Shown in pieces: positions 1 to 7,658 of a stretch of 7,687 nt of DNA. This DNA comes from an uncultured Porphyromonas sp. (lineage in GTDB: Bacteria > Bacteroidota > Bacteroidia > Bacteroidales > Porphyromonadaceae), in assembly GCA_900546675.1 (NCBI GenBank), contig URDQ01000076.1:1-7687 (forward strand), in the 5' to 3' direction. The notes beneath the pieces were generated by a model, which saw only the letters and a list, made by a program, of their open reading frames with translations, did not search any database and was not told the DNA's origin. The position numbers and the translations under genes are program-made. Positions within the stretch are counted from its first letter, which is position 1. Every line of letters starts with the position of its first letter.

Positions 1-27
1 GGGTGCGATCCATTTTTTGTAGGTATG

Positions 28-52
28 AGTTGCATTTACTAATTGAATATAC
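28..52 (+). repeat. Left arm of a diverged inverted repeat flanking the operon
   Basis: This 25-base stretch begins AGTTGCATTT and contains TTGAAT and a final TAC. By hand alignment it matches the minus strand of 7634-7658 at 21 of 25 positions, with the first ten identical. It lies in AT-rich non-coding DNA about 200 bases past the tamL stop. Both arms point inward to the operon. Confidence 0.4.
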
Positions 53-168
53 GAAGAGAGTCAGGGCGACACATTATAATTGCTCTTCTTTGTTGACTGA
101 TGAAACGTTTTATTGCTACAGACGGACATTGCGTACATCAGAGGGCAGAACCTTATAGCTTGTCATAT

Positions 169-176
169 TACCTTTG
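169..176 (+). promoter_or_regulatory. Plus-strand -7-like box TACCTTTG facing the tamL 3' end
   Basis: The plus strand reads TACCTTTG, the same octamer as before tamB, within ATTACCTTTGCATAG. A transcript would start near 182 and run rightwards, antisense to the end of tamL. There is no -33 TTTG at the expected distance (about 145-150 reads GCAGAA) and no plus-strand gene downstream. It could serve a small RNA, be antisense, or be chance. Confidence 0.3.
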
Positions 177-251
177 CATAGTCTATATACTAGGGAAGTA
201 CAAGGCAACAAGAAACGCTCTCCACCGAGATCATCTTAGTTGCGAGGCTTA

Positions 252-270
252 AGGCTAGAAGGGGTAGCCT
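252..270. other. Small hairpin over the tamL stop codon
   Basis: AGGCTA (252-257) and TAGCCT (265-270) form a perfect 6-bp stem with a 7-nt loop that spans the last codons and stop of tamL. AGGCT at 245-249 could pair with AGCCT as an alternative. There is no T-tract on the minus strand after it, so it does not look like a standard intrinsic terminator. It may be a 3'-end stabilising structure or chance. No better terminator was seen in 1-254. Confidence 0.3.
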
Positions 271-2597
271 ACTGCAAAGTGGTAGCCGAGAGAATTGGCA
301 AACTTGGGCAGGTTGTAGTAGCCCTGACGTGTGGTCTCGAAGGGGAGGTGTAGCCCTACACCGACATCAAAGCGGATGACTAGGAAGTTGAGGTCGTAGC
401 GTAGTCCTACACCAGAGCCGAGGGCGAGCTGATTGAAGAAGTCCTTAGCATCGGTGATCTCCTGGAGTGATCCACCTGGACGGTTTTCGTCAGGACGAAG
501 CAACCACACATTGCCCGAGTCGAGGAAGAGCGCACCATAGAGATCGCCCGCAAGACGGAAGCGGTACTCAGCGTTCATCTCTAGCTTGAACTCTCCCGTC
601 TGATCCATAAAGGCGTAGCGACTATTACGTGGCACAAAGCGTCCTGGACCTATGCTGCGTACGGTGAAGGCGCGGATGCTGTTTGCTCCACCTACGTAAA
701 ATTGCTCACTATACGGAGCCACCGTCATATTACCAAAGCTGTAGATAGCGCCTACGCCTGCTCTCAGAGCTAAGCTTTGATTGCGATCGATGCCGTAGGT
801 GTAGCGTAGCTCTGCTGTACCCTTGACAAACTGTGCGAAAGGGACGCCGAGGAGCTTTTTAGTCTCATAATAGTCGTGACCTGCCAGTGAGTAGATCCCA
901 TTGAGGATATTGCCAGCCTGAGAGATGCCTAGGTCGATGTGCAGGTGATGACTGCCTAGTCCCGTGAAGATATTGTCAAAGGTGTACTGGTAGCTCATCT
1001 GAGGAATCAGTTGGCTCCGCAAGCTCAGCCCCAAGATAGGATTGTCGGTGATGACCTTCTGAAAATTTTCGGACTGGCGAGAGAGTCGGTTGTAATGTAT
1101 CCTCAGAGGGGTGATCATATGCTGATGCTGCGCCTTACGTACGCTATAATTGGCAGCTAGTCCTAGAGAGGTGATCTGGAAGTAGTGCGCACGATTGAGC
1201 ATAGAGGCAGATAGGGTATAGGTGGTCTGCACGTCGTGTGTAAGGTGCAGGTCGTAGAGCCATGGCAGCAAGATGCGTGGAGCCTGGAGGTTGAGGTTAG
1301 AACCCACCTCGTAGCTGTTGATGTCGGATATGGATACGTCCTGATTGCTACGAGTACGATTGGTCTGCCACTCGTATGAGCCGTAGAGATCGAGCGAGAG
1401 TCGCTCGCCTCCTCCGAAGAGGTTGCGACGTCCGAGTGATAGGTTGAGTCCTGGACCGATGAAGTTGTTGGACTTGGTCGTGAAGACCCCAGAGAGCGAG
1501 GAGTCCCACGGCTTGTCTAGCTCAGCGGTGACGTAGAGGTCGAGGAGGTTGTGCAGCGTGTCACTAGCGACAAACTGCATATCGACATAGGAGAAGGCTC
1601 CCAGCCCCAGCAGAGACTGACGGGTAGATTGCTCGAGAGACTGCGAGTAGAGTTCGCCCGAGCGTAGCTGTATTCTATTGGCAAAGACTGAGGGGCGCAC
1701 TCTCGGATGCTCTCGGTAGTGTAGTGTGATCCCCTTAAACTGCATAGAGTCCGTCAGCGAGAGTCTATCGTCTTCGGTGAGTAAGACGTGAATGGAGCCT
1801 ATGCGCCACGGCTCGAAGGTGTAGTTTGGATAGCCACTCTGCTCCCGTACCTGCATATAGACTTTGCCTGGGATAAGTAGCGTGTCTACCTGATAGACGA
1901 GCAGATCGGGAGCGTAGAAGTAGTAGCCACGGTCTCTTAGGTTCGTGACTAGCATATTGCGGTCTTGGAGAATCTGCGAGAAGTTGAACTGGTCACCCTT
2001 GTGTATCCTTGATAGTTCGGCATGATTTAGTATCTCACCACTGCCTAGGAGCCACGGCTCCATATAGCTAATGCTGTCGTAGAGGTAAGGCGCTCCGAGA
2101 TCAGCCTTGTAGTAGACACGAGCCTGCAGCGAGTCGCTAGAGGAGCGTGCTATACTATCGGTCACGATAGCGTTAAAGTAGCCATGCTCGTGTAGGATAA
2201 ATTGAGACTGCTTGGCACGAATGTCGGGGCGCACGTCGCTGATGAGCTTAGGCTCCTCGGCAAAGAGCTTATAAAGGCGCTTGCCAACCCAAGTGCTGTC
2301 ATTGACAAAGCCATTGTAAAACCAAAGTCCGATGGGTATGCGAAAGCGAGAGCGAGCACTGCCGAAGAAGGCATCGTTGGGTGGCACGTTGAGTACTTTC
2401 TCCATATTAGAGATAGCTCGATCTGCAGCGTCACTGCCATCGTCTCCTTGGATGCGTGTCTTACCGATACCTATATATAGTAGCTCTCCCTCGGGGATGT
2501 GCTGTGTCACGGAGCAACTACTCAGAGCTAGTATAGTGCAGATCAGTAAGAGTAGCGCATGAGCTATGGTTAGTCTGCTGTAGAGAGTGCGGTTCAT
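255..2597 (-). CDS. tamL: TamL: lipid-anchored TamA/BamA-family outer membrane barrel protein
   Basis: A 780-residue Omp85-superfamily protein. Residues 1-27 are a lipoprotein signal peptide and Cys28 follows the lipobox LSS-C. The mature start, CSVTQHIPEGELL, resembles Bacteroidota TamL proteins. About 38-110 is an N-terminal segment, followed by three POTRA-like domains at about 112-178 (signature LHEHGYFNAIVTDSI), 192-253 and 264-360. The membrane barrel runs from about 366 to the end, opening with NNFIGPGLNLSLGRRNLFGG and ending in aromatic Phe780 (GYHFAVGYPF), the usual outer-membrane beta-signal. The L6 loop motif VGGANSIRAFTVRSIGPG (635-652) corresponds to the VRGF/Y motif of BamA and TamA. 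It is longer than E. coli TamA (577 aa), mainly in the barrel and its loops. The start ATG overlaps the tamB stop (ATGA), so translation is probably coupled. The predicted role is the outer-membrane half of the TAM. The class is certain; TamL rather than BamA is supported by the lipobox and by the tamB partner. Confidence 0.93.
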   Translation of the reverse strand: MNRTLYSRLTIAHALLLLICTILALSSCSVTQHIPEGELLYIGIGKTRIQGDDGSDAADRAISNMEKVLNVPPNDAFFGSARSRFRIPIGLWFYNGFVNDSTWVGKRLYKLFAEEPKLISDVRPDIRAKQSQFILHEHGYFNAIVTDSIARSSSDSLQARVYYKADLGAPYLYDSISYMEPWLLGSGEILNHAELSRIHKGDQFNFSQILQDRNMLVTNLRDRGYYFYAPDLLVYQVDTLLIPGKVYMQVREQSGYPNYTFEPWRIGSIHVLLTEDDRLSLTDSMQFKGITLHYREHPRVRPSVFANRIQLRSGELYSQSLEQSTRQSLLGLGAFSYVDMQFVASDTLHNLLDLYVTAELDKPWDSSLSGVFTTKSNNFIGPGLNLSLGRRNLFGGGERLSLDLYGSYEWQTNRTRSNQDVSISDINSYEVGSNLNLQAPRILLPWLYDLHLTHDVQTTYTLSASMLNRAHYFQITSLGLAANYSVRKAQHQHMITPLRIHYNRLSRQSENFQKVITDNPILGLSLRSQLIPQMSYQYTFDNIFTGLGSHHLHIDLGISQAGNILNGIYSLAGHDYYETKKLLGVPFAQFVKGTAELRYTYGIDRNQSLALRAGVGAIYSFGNMTVAPYSEQFYVGGANSIRAFTVRSIGPGRFVPRNSRYAFMDQTGEFKLEMNAEYRFRLAGDLYGALFLDSGNVWLLRPDENRPGGSLQEITDAKDFFNQLALGSGVGLRYDLNFLVIRFDVGVGLHLPFETTRQGYYNLPKFANSLGYHFAVGYPF
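2514..2597 (-). other. Lipoprotein signal peptide of TamL with Cys28 lipobox
   Basis: The first 28 codons encode a short basic n-region (Arg3, Arg8), a hydrophobic core (about residues 12-25) and LSS-C at 25-28, fitting the signal peptidase II lipobox. The Cys codon is at 2514-2516. The residues after Cys (SVTQHIPEGE) lack the acidic or lysine-rich lipoprotein export signal described for surface-exposed Bacteroidota lipoproteins. I therefore infer that the lipid anchors the N-terminus on the periplasmic face of the outer membrane, as POTRA placement requires. Confidence 0.85.
2594..2597 (-). promoter_or_regulatory. ATGA stop/start overlap joining tamB and tamL
   Basis: On the minus strand the TGA stop of tamB (2596-2594) shares bases with the ATG of tamL (2597-2595). 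The 20 bases before this ATG show no Shine-Dalgarno-like sequence. This suggests termination-reinitiation coupling and a fixed ratio of the two TAM subunits. The overlap is read directly; the coupling is inferred. Confidence 0.85.
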
Positions 2598-5500
2598 AGC
2601 TGTGGAGTCTGAGAGATTGAGTTTACGGTATCAGGAGCGATGGGGATAGCGTGTGTCAGGCTATCCGTGGCGATCGATACGGAGGTGCTGTCTGACGGCA
2701 TCTTGTCTAGTTCGTCAGGCTGCTTCTTAGGATCGGAAGGCTTCTCGGACTTCTTCTTTTGCCACCACATATAGTTGCGAGGATCGAAGAGATCCACGAA
2801 GCGACGTGCCTTGAGCTTGACTAGATAACCGACACCAGTCTCGGTCACTACGCCCTCGAGCATATTGTCGTTGTTACGTCTGTGGAAGAGCGTCACATAC
2901 TGTCTGCCCGCCTCATCAAGACGATACTCAAAGGTTACGTTGTCGATGAAGGTCTGCTCGTAGTTGGTCGGCAGATTACCAGAAGCTACGCGCCCGCCGA
3001 TGACGAAGCGTATGCGGTCGTTGAGGAAGCGACGGCTGAAGCTGTAGGTATAGTTGGTCTGCTGTAGTTGAGACTGATTGTACCCTCCTAGCTCCATACC
3101 GAGAGATAGATTCGTTCCCTCGAGGAGCTTGCCGGTTAAGCTGTTGAGCTCACTCATAGCGACGTTGCTGAGTACTTTCTCCATCGACATCTGTCCCATA
3201 TCGGAGGCGAGGTAGGTACCCGATAAGAGCATAGCTACCGCCTGCTTGCCACGCTCCTCCTCGCTCATAGAGGAGAGTTGTGTCTGCGTCTCTAGGTCTT
3301 CAGGGGCTGCTAGGTCGAAAGCGAGTGACATATCCTTTAAGTTTTCATCTGCCTTGATGGATACCTTAAAGTCTACCTTATTGGTTGTCTCGCCTCTGGT
3401 CACGTCGGCTCGTAGCTTTTGCGAAGCGATGAAGTGTAGGTAAGGATCTAGTGGCTCACCACTCCAGACGAGGTAGCTCTCGGGATCGATGTCGAAGTGT
3501 CGTCGTCCTACGACAGGGAAATCATACTGCACCTCTCCTCCATTGAAGTCGTACCGCCCTACGAGGCTCATCGTACCGAGTGGCGGATACTTCAGACGAA
3601 GGTCTCCACCGCCCTGTATGCGTACGTAGTCTTGTCCTCGTGAGGAGAGGTCGACGCCGATCTGTACTGCAGGCTCGATGTGAAGCGCCACAGATAGATC
3701 CATACGACCCAGGGACTGAGTGCGCATCTCTTCAGGCTCCTTGACACTGGTCGTATCGGAGACGTTGACAAACTCTACAACGCCCGACATATTGTCCTGT
3801 GCCTTGATGGTTGCTTGCGACATAACGTAGGTCGCATTGGTACCTCCATGTAGTGTGACCGAGCCTAGTAGCTGAGGCGCTGTCAGGTAGCCCTGCAGGC
3901 GTAGGTCGGCAGAGAGGATAGCTCGGCCATAGATCGACTGCTTGTTGTGGTACTTACTATCGATCACCTGAGCATGGTCGGCATAGAGGCGTAGGTCGCT
4001 CTTGAGCGCCTCTGGTCCAAAGATGTATAGCCAACCATCAAGGTAGAGCGAGGTCTCCTTGCCTTGTAGCGTGAGCTTGTAGTCTTTGAGGTTTAGTCGG
4101 CTCTGATCGATGTTCAGCGGACGGCTATCTAGTGTGTACTGATTGCCGGTCAGAGAGAGCGCGACTGATCCATCGGTAATGTGTGGTGCTCCGTTGAGAA
4201 TAGGACTCTTAGGCGTACCCGTCACAGCGATCGAGCCGTCGAGCGCACCTGATAGGCTGATGAGATTACCACCCATAAAGGGGTTAGCCAAACGTAGCGG
4301 GAAGGATTCGAACAAAGCGTTCATATCGAGAGCCTCTTCACCCTTACGGCTATGGTAGATACCGTCTACGGTCAGTGCTAGATTACCATTGCTACTCACC
4401 TGAGCAGTGACATATTGCGAAGCGTTGTCACGTGGCTCATAGAAGAAGGCGACACTCACGTTACCTAGATCGCCATCCATATAGGTCATATCATTGACAG
4501 AGAGATCGCCCGTGGCACGGTAGACGTTGTCCACACGCTCTATGCGCAGATCCATAAAGGTACGTCCACTCATATCTGGAAGGTGTAGGATACGCACTAA
4601 GTCGCTTAGCTCTAGTCGCTGTACGTTGCAGAGCAAGCTTTGGATATTACTTGACTCATCTAGATCGCTGTGTAGCGAGAGCTTGGCACCTTGAGGGTTC
4701 GTCAGCTCAAGGTTGGCAAAGATTTGATTGTCTTCATGGAAGTAGAAGAGCGCATTGTTTTCATTCGCACGAAGTCGCTCGCCAGCGAGGTAGATATCTT
4801 TATTGGATAGGCTTACACCAAAGCCCTGGGCATTGTAATAGCCACTAGCTCCTAAGCTATAGAATAGCTCATGGTCTCGTAGCCAGTCGAAGTCTAGGTT
4901 GATGGCGATGAGGTCTGTCTGAGCCGATCCAATGATTTTGTATGGCGGGCGCTGCTCTTGTCGCTCACCATCGAGGCTTAGATCTATCTGGAGCAACGGG
5001 TGTACATAGCGCTGAGCAAGTTCGTCAGAGCTAAACTGATCGGAGAGGTCAGACAGAAGTAGCGGTCTCATAGCCTCAGAGGGCAACTGCTGGCTCATAT
5101 GGGTCAGATGGTCTAAGAGTATGGGACGACTTGGAGAGAGCGTCGTCAGCTGGAGGAGTGCGTTGTCACACTGTATCGTGTCGTACTGTAGCTGGTGTAG
5201 CTCGATACGTCCATTGATCCCTAGCTTAGGACTAGTCAGTAGGTCCGCATCGAGAGACTCTACAGATACATTGTACTTCTCTAGTAGCGAGCGAAGCGGA
5301 TGCTCTGATCCCATATGTAGTGCTATGTGTGCATTGGGTAGGACGCCTATTAAGTCGCTGTAAGCGGTCAGTCGGGGGGTATCAAATTGATATTCTCCCG
5401 CCCACTTGGAGATGCCCGAGATAGAGGTCAAGAGGTGGTTCAGCCCTTCCTGCGTAGTCACACGGAGGTCTATATCGTTGCCCGCTAACTGTGCTAAGAC

Positions 5501-7510
5501 TTGTGTCGTGTCACTAGCTAAGCGTAGGTCGATCTGTTCGTTATCTATTCGCTGAGAGCCGATGGCAAAGTGTAGACCAGATAGCTCGCCATCGATCACA
5601 TGGGTCTCTGCAAAGTCGCTGTAGAGATCTGCAGTCAGCTTCACACGTCCCTCCATAATGCTATCACTCAGCCCCATAGTTTGCAGGTCTAGGTGAGAGA
5701 CATCTAGATCTATCTTACCCCCGAAAGAGGGCTGCTTACTAGCTGTGATAAGCGTACCCGCAAGATTCCCAACGAGCTGTGCCGAGGGGTCGTTAGCCTG
5801 TAGAGAGACCGCAACGGAGTCTCCACGCAGAGAGCCATCGAGTGCAAGGTTGTGGAGCGTATAGTTCTTGTAGCTGACCTCATCGAGGTCTACAGCGACG
5901 AGTCCATGCTTGTTTTTGGTATTTAGGGACAAGCCTGCGCCATCTGCCTTGATTGTTCCCGAGATCACACCAATCGAGTCTCGTGACATAAACTGAGCGA
6001 CATCCAGACCATCGAGCTGACCATCGAGCTTGTAGCGCTGCTGATTTAGTGCGTATAGCCCGTTGAGGGCTAGCGACCCCCTAGGAGTACCTAGATGCAG
6101 ATCCGCTGTGATCTGATCTCCGTGTAGTGTGCCGTCTAGGTCTAGGTCCATCCTATCTGGTAGCGTTACAGAGCCAGATGTTTCGTCTATACCAGCTAAG
6201 GCTAGAAGTAGCTTAGCTGCAGGCTCTGTCTGTATATTACCTTGTAGGGAGGCTGTGCGTGCTCTTTCATCGAGTAGGTTAGTCGCTTTGCCACTAGCAG
6301 AGAGTGCGACGAAGCCCTCTTGCTGCAACTCCAGATTGTATATGTCTAAAGCACGCAGCGAGCCTCGCGAGCGCAAGTCTACCGACAGAGGTACATTCGC
6401 CAACTGCTTGTGAGCTCCAGGGCTATAGAGCATACTGTCTAGGCTAATGCGCGTGTAGTAGTATAGGTCTTGTGGCGCTAAGGTGCCCTTGAGCTCAGCC
6501 GTGACGACCGCCTCTTCATCACCAGAGAAGAGGTCTAGGGGTAGGATCAGATCGCCAGCTAGCTTACTTGTGGGGGTAGCTAGCGAGAAGTTGCGCATAT
6601 CGATCACTTTGTCCTCTAGCTTAAAGTATCCCCTAAACTGCTCCATCTGCGCTCCGCTCTGCTCTTGTAGACTCAGCTGGTTAATGTCCATCTGTACCAA
6701 TCCCTGGCTATTGATGGCGAGTCCATCCATATCCACATGTGCATCACGATAAACCATATGACTGTAATCCACGTAGGGAAGCTGGACTATGGCTGTATCT
6801 CTCGCATAGGTTGCCTTGGCAAGGTCTAAGTCGATATGATCTATGAGTAAGTTAAAGTCAGGGAGCTCTACCATCACCCTGTCGATAGCACCTCGATCGA
6901 TCAGAGCATCGGTGTGTACTCCAGAAGGGTAGAGGTGTATGTAGCTGGCAAAGCGCGTGAGATCCACACGATTGACATTGATGCTCATCGGAGGTCCAGG
7001 CTCGCTACTCTCCGTTGTATCAGTCTGGGTGTAAGCAAAGAACCCGTCAGCTAGTGAGACCGCAGCGATATCTATATCCATCGAGCTCAAGTCTACCTGC
7101 ACATGCCCTGCCTCCATATCCCCTAGGCGAGCATCGATACGGCTACGGTTGAGACTATCTAGAGGCATCGCCACGACCGCATCTTGTAGCTTCAGGCGGG
7201 GAGCCTCTATACGCTTGTTAAAGAGTGGCATCAGTGGCAAACTGGTGCGTAGCTCGTCAACCCATATGATCGTATCACTGCCCTCCGTAGCGAGTAGCTT
7301 GTCAACACTTACTCGTAGTGGGAAGCTAATGCGCATCTCCTCGACAGTGATCTTCCAGCCTGTCTGCTCCTCAAGGGTCTGTACGAGACGATCCACTGCC
7401 CAGCGCTGTACTTTAGGTAGATAGAGCGACCCCACCAATAGTAGAAGTACTGTCAGTGGGACGAGGAGCAGAATCCAAAAGAGTTTACGACGTCTTCGTG
7501 CGGAGTTCAT
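2594..7510 (-). CDS. tamB: Translocation and assembly module protein TamB (DUF490, AsmA-like envelope-spanning protein)
   Basis: A 1638-residue protein of the TamB family. Residues 1-9 are basic (RRRRK) and about 10-30 form one hydrophobic helix, a signal anchor that should hold it in the inner membrane with the rest in the periplasm. Next comes the AsmA/TamB-type N-terminal segment (about 31-75, LPKVQRWAVDRLVQTLEEQT then a beta-rich stretch). Residues 80-1150 are repetitive amphipathic beta-strands, as expected for the long lipid-binding groove. The DUF490 domain covers about 1150-1575 and includes the family-like block LVWSGEPLDPYLHFIAS (1347-1363). A Lys/Asp/Pro-rich tail follows (1585-1638). 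Only two cysteines are present (781, 961). The start is well fixed: an in-frame TAG lies six bases upstream (7514-7516), and the next Met is residue 59, past the anchor. No Shine-Dalgarno sequence is visible, as is usual in Bacteroidota. The gene is intact and longer than E. coli TamB (about 1260 aa). Its stop overlaps the tamL start. Family assignment is secure; the cargo is unknown. Confidence 0.95.
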   Translation of the reverse strand: MNSARRRRKLFWILLLVPLTVLLLLVGSLYLPKVQRWAVDRLVQTLEEQTGWKITVEEMRISFPLRVSVDKLLATEGSDTIIWVDELRTSLPLMPLFNKRIEAPRLKLQDAVVAMPLDSLNRSRIDARLGDMEAGHVQVDLSSMDIDIAAVSLADGFFAYTQTDTTESSEPGPPMSINVNRVDLTRFASYIHLYPSGVHTDALIDRGAIDRVMVELPDFNLLIDHIDLDLAKATYARDTAIVQLPYVDYSHMVYRDAHVDMDGLAINSQGLVQMDINQLSLQEQSGAQMEQFRGYFKLEDKVIDMRNFSLATPTSKLAGDLILPLDLFSGDEEAVVTAELKGTLAPQDLYYYTRISLDSMLYSPGAHKQLANVPLSVDLRSRGSLRALDIYNLELQQEGFVALSASGKATNLLDERARTASLQGNIQTEPAAKLLLALAGIDETSGSVTLPDRMDLDLDGTLHGDQITADLHLGTPRGSLALNGLYALNQQRYKLDGQLDGLDVAQFMSRDSIGVISGTIKADGAGLSLNTKNKHGLVAVDLDEVSYKNYTLHNLALDGSLRGDSVAVSLQANDPSAQLVGNLAGTLITASKQPSFGGKIDLDVSHLDLQTMGLSDSIMEGRVKLTADLYSDFAETHVIDGELSGLHFAIGSQRIDNEQIDLRLASDTTQVLAQLAGNDIDLRVTTQEGLNHLLTSISGISKWAGEYQFDTPRLTAYSDLIGVLPNAHIALHMGSEHPLRSLLEKYNVSVESLDADLLTSPKLGINGRIELHQLQYDTIQCDNALLQLTTLSPSRPILLDHLTHMSQQLPSEAMRPLLLSDLSDQFSSDELAQRYVHPLLQIDLSLDGERQEQRPPYKIIGSAQTDLIAINLDFDWLRDHELFYSLGASGYYNAQGFGVSLSNKDIYLAGERLRANENNALFYFHEDNQIFANLELTNPQGAKLSLHSDLDESSNIQSLLCNVQRLELSDLVRILHLPDMSGRTFMDLRIERVDNVYRATGDLSVNDMTYMDGDLGNVSVAFFYEPRDNASQYVTAQVSSNGNLALTVDGIYHSRKGEEALDMNALFESFPLRLANPFMGGNLISLSGALDGSIAVTGTPKSPILNGAPHITDGSVALSLTGNQYTLDSRPLNIDQSRLNLKDYKLTLQGKETSLYLDGWLYIFGPEALKSDLRLYADHAQVIDSKYHNKQSIYGRAILSADLRLQGYLTAPQLLGSVTLHGGTNATYVMSQATIKAQDNMSGVVEFVNVSDTTSVKEPEEMRTQSLGRMDLSVALHIEPAVQIGVDLSSRGQDYVRIQGGGDLRLKYPPLGTMSLVGRYDFNGGEVQYDFPVVGRRHFDIDPESYLVWSGEPLDPYLHFIASQKLRADVTRGETTNKVDFKVSIKADENLKDMSLAFDLAAPEDLETQTQLSSMSEEERGKQAVAMLLSGTYLASDMGQMSMEKVLSNVAMSELNSLTGKLLEGTNLSLGMELGGYNQSQLQQTNYTYSFSRRFLNDRIRFVIGGRVASGNLPTNYEQTFIDNVTFEYRLDEAGRQYVTLFHRRNNDNMLEGVVTETGVGYLVKLKARRFVDLFDPRNYMWWQKKKSEKPSDPKKQPDELDKMPSDSTSVSIATDSLTHAIPIAPDTVNSISQTPQL

Positions 7511-7598
7511 GAGCTAAGTTTGGTGCCTAAATAAGCCGAAAGCGCCCTCGGTAGTGCTCTGAGCGAAGCATCCCTAGGACGAAATGGCTAGACACGCA

Positions 7599-7606
7599 CA
7601 AAGGTA
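7599..7606 (-). promoter_or_regulatory. Probable tamB-tamL promoter, Bacteroidota -7 box TACCTTTG
   Basis: The minus strand reads TACCTTTG, a full match to the TAnnTTTG -7 consensus of the Bacteroidota primary sigma factor. Transcription would begin a few bases further on, near 7592, giving a leader of roughly 80 nt before the tamB ATG. No TTTG -33 box is found at the usual 19-21 bp spacing (about 7626-7631). The nearest upstream TTTG (7651-7648) is 41 bp away, so the promoter may be weak or activator-dependent. The leader has only a weak 4-bp stem (CCGA/TCGG, 7536-7551). Confidence 0.55.
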
Positions 7607-7633
7607 CGAAAATAGGAGTTAGAGATTAGATAT

Positions 7634-7658
7634 GTAGATTCAACTATCAAATGCAACT
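7634..7658 (-). repeat. Right arm of a diverged inverted repeat, upstream of the tamB promoter
   Basis: On the minus strand this begins AGTTGCATTT, then has GATAG, TTGAAT and CTAC. It aligns with 28-52 on the plus strand with four mismatches. It sits 27 bp upstream of the TACCTTTG box, where an activator or repressor could bind. A regulatory role is only inferred from position. Confidence 0.4.

Noticed and set aside
1..13. Minus-strand ATG at 13-11 preceded by an A-rich stretch (CTACAAAAA), as Bacteroidota starts often are
   Set aside because: Only four codons (MDRT) remain before the window edge, so a next gene cannot be supported.
13..18. T6 run after a G-rich stretch at the left edge, possibly a terminator for a plus-strand gene outside
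   Set aside because: The left arm of any stem would be outside the window, so it cannot be tested.
255..2597. Barrel protein being BamA itself
   Set aside because: BamA normally has five POTRA domains and no lipobox. Here there are about three POTRA domains, a lipoprotein signal, and an overlapping tamB, which fits TamL.
2202..7424. Open frames of 61-94 codons on the plus strand inside tamB and tamL (for example 2202-2480, 5121-5363, 6129-6413, 7149-7424), and one at 2162-2440 on the minus strand in another frame
   Set aside because: All lie fully within the two long conserved genes, have low-complexity Ser/Arg/Leu-rich translations with no recognisable domain, and lack promoters or start context. 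They are shadows of the real genes.
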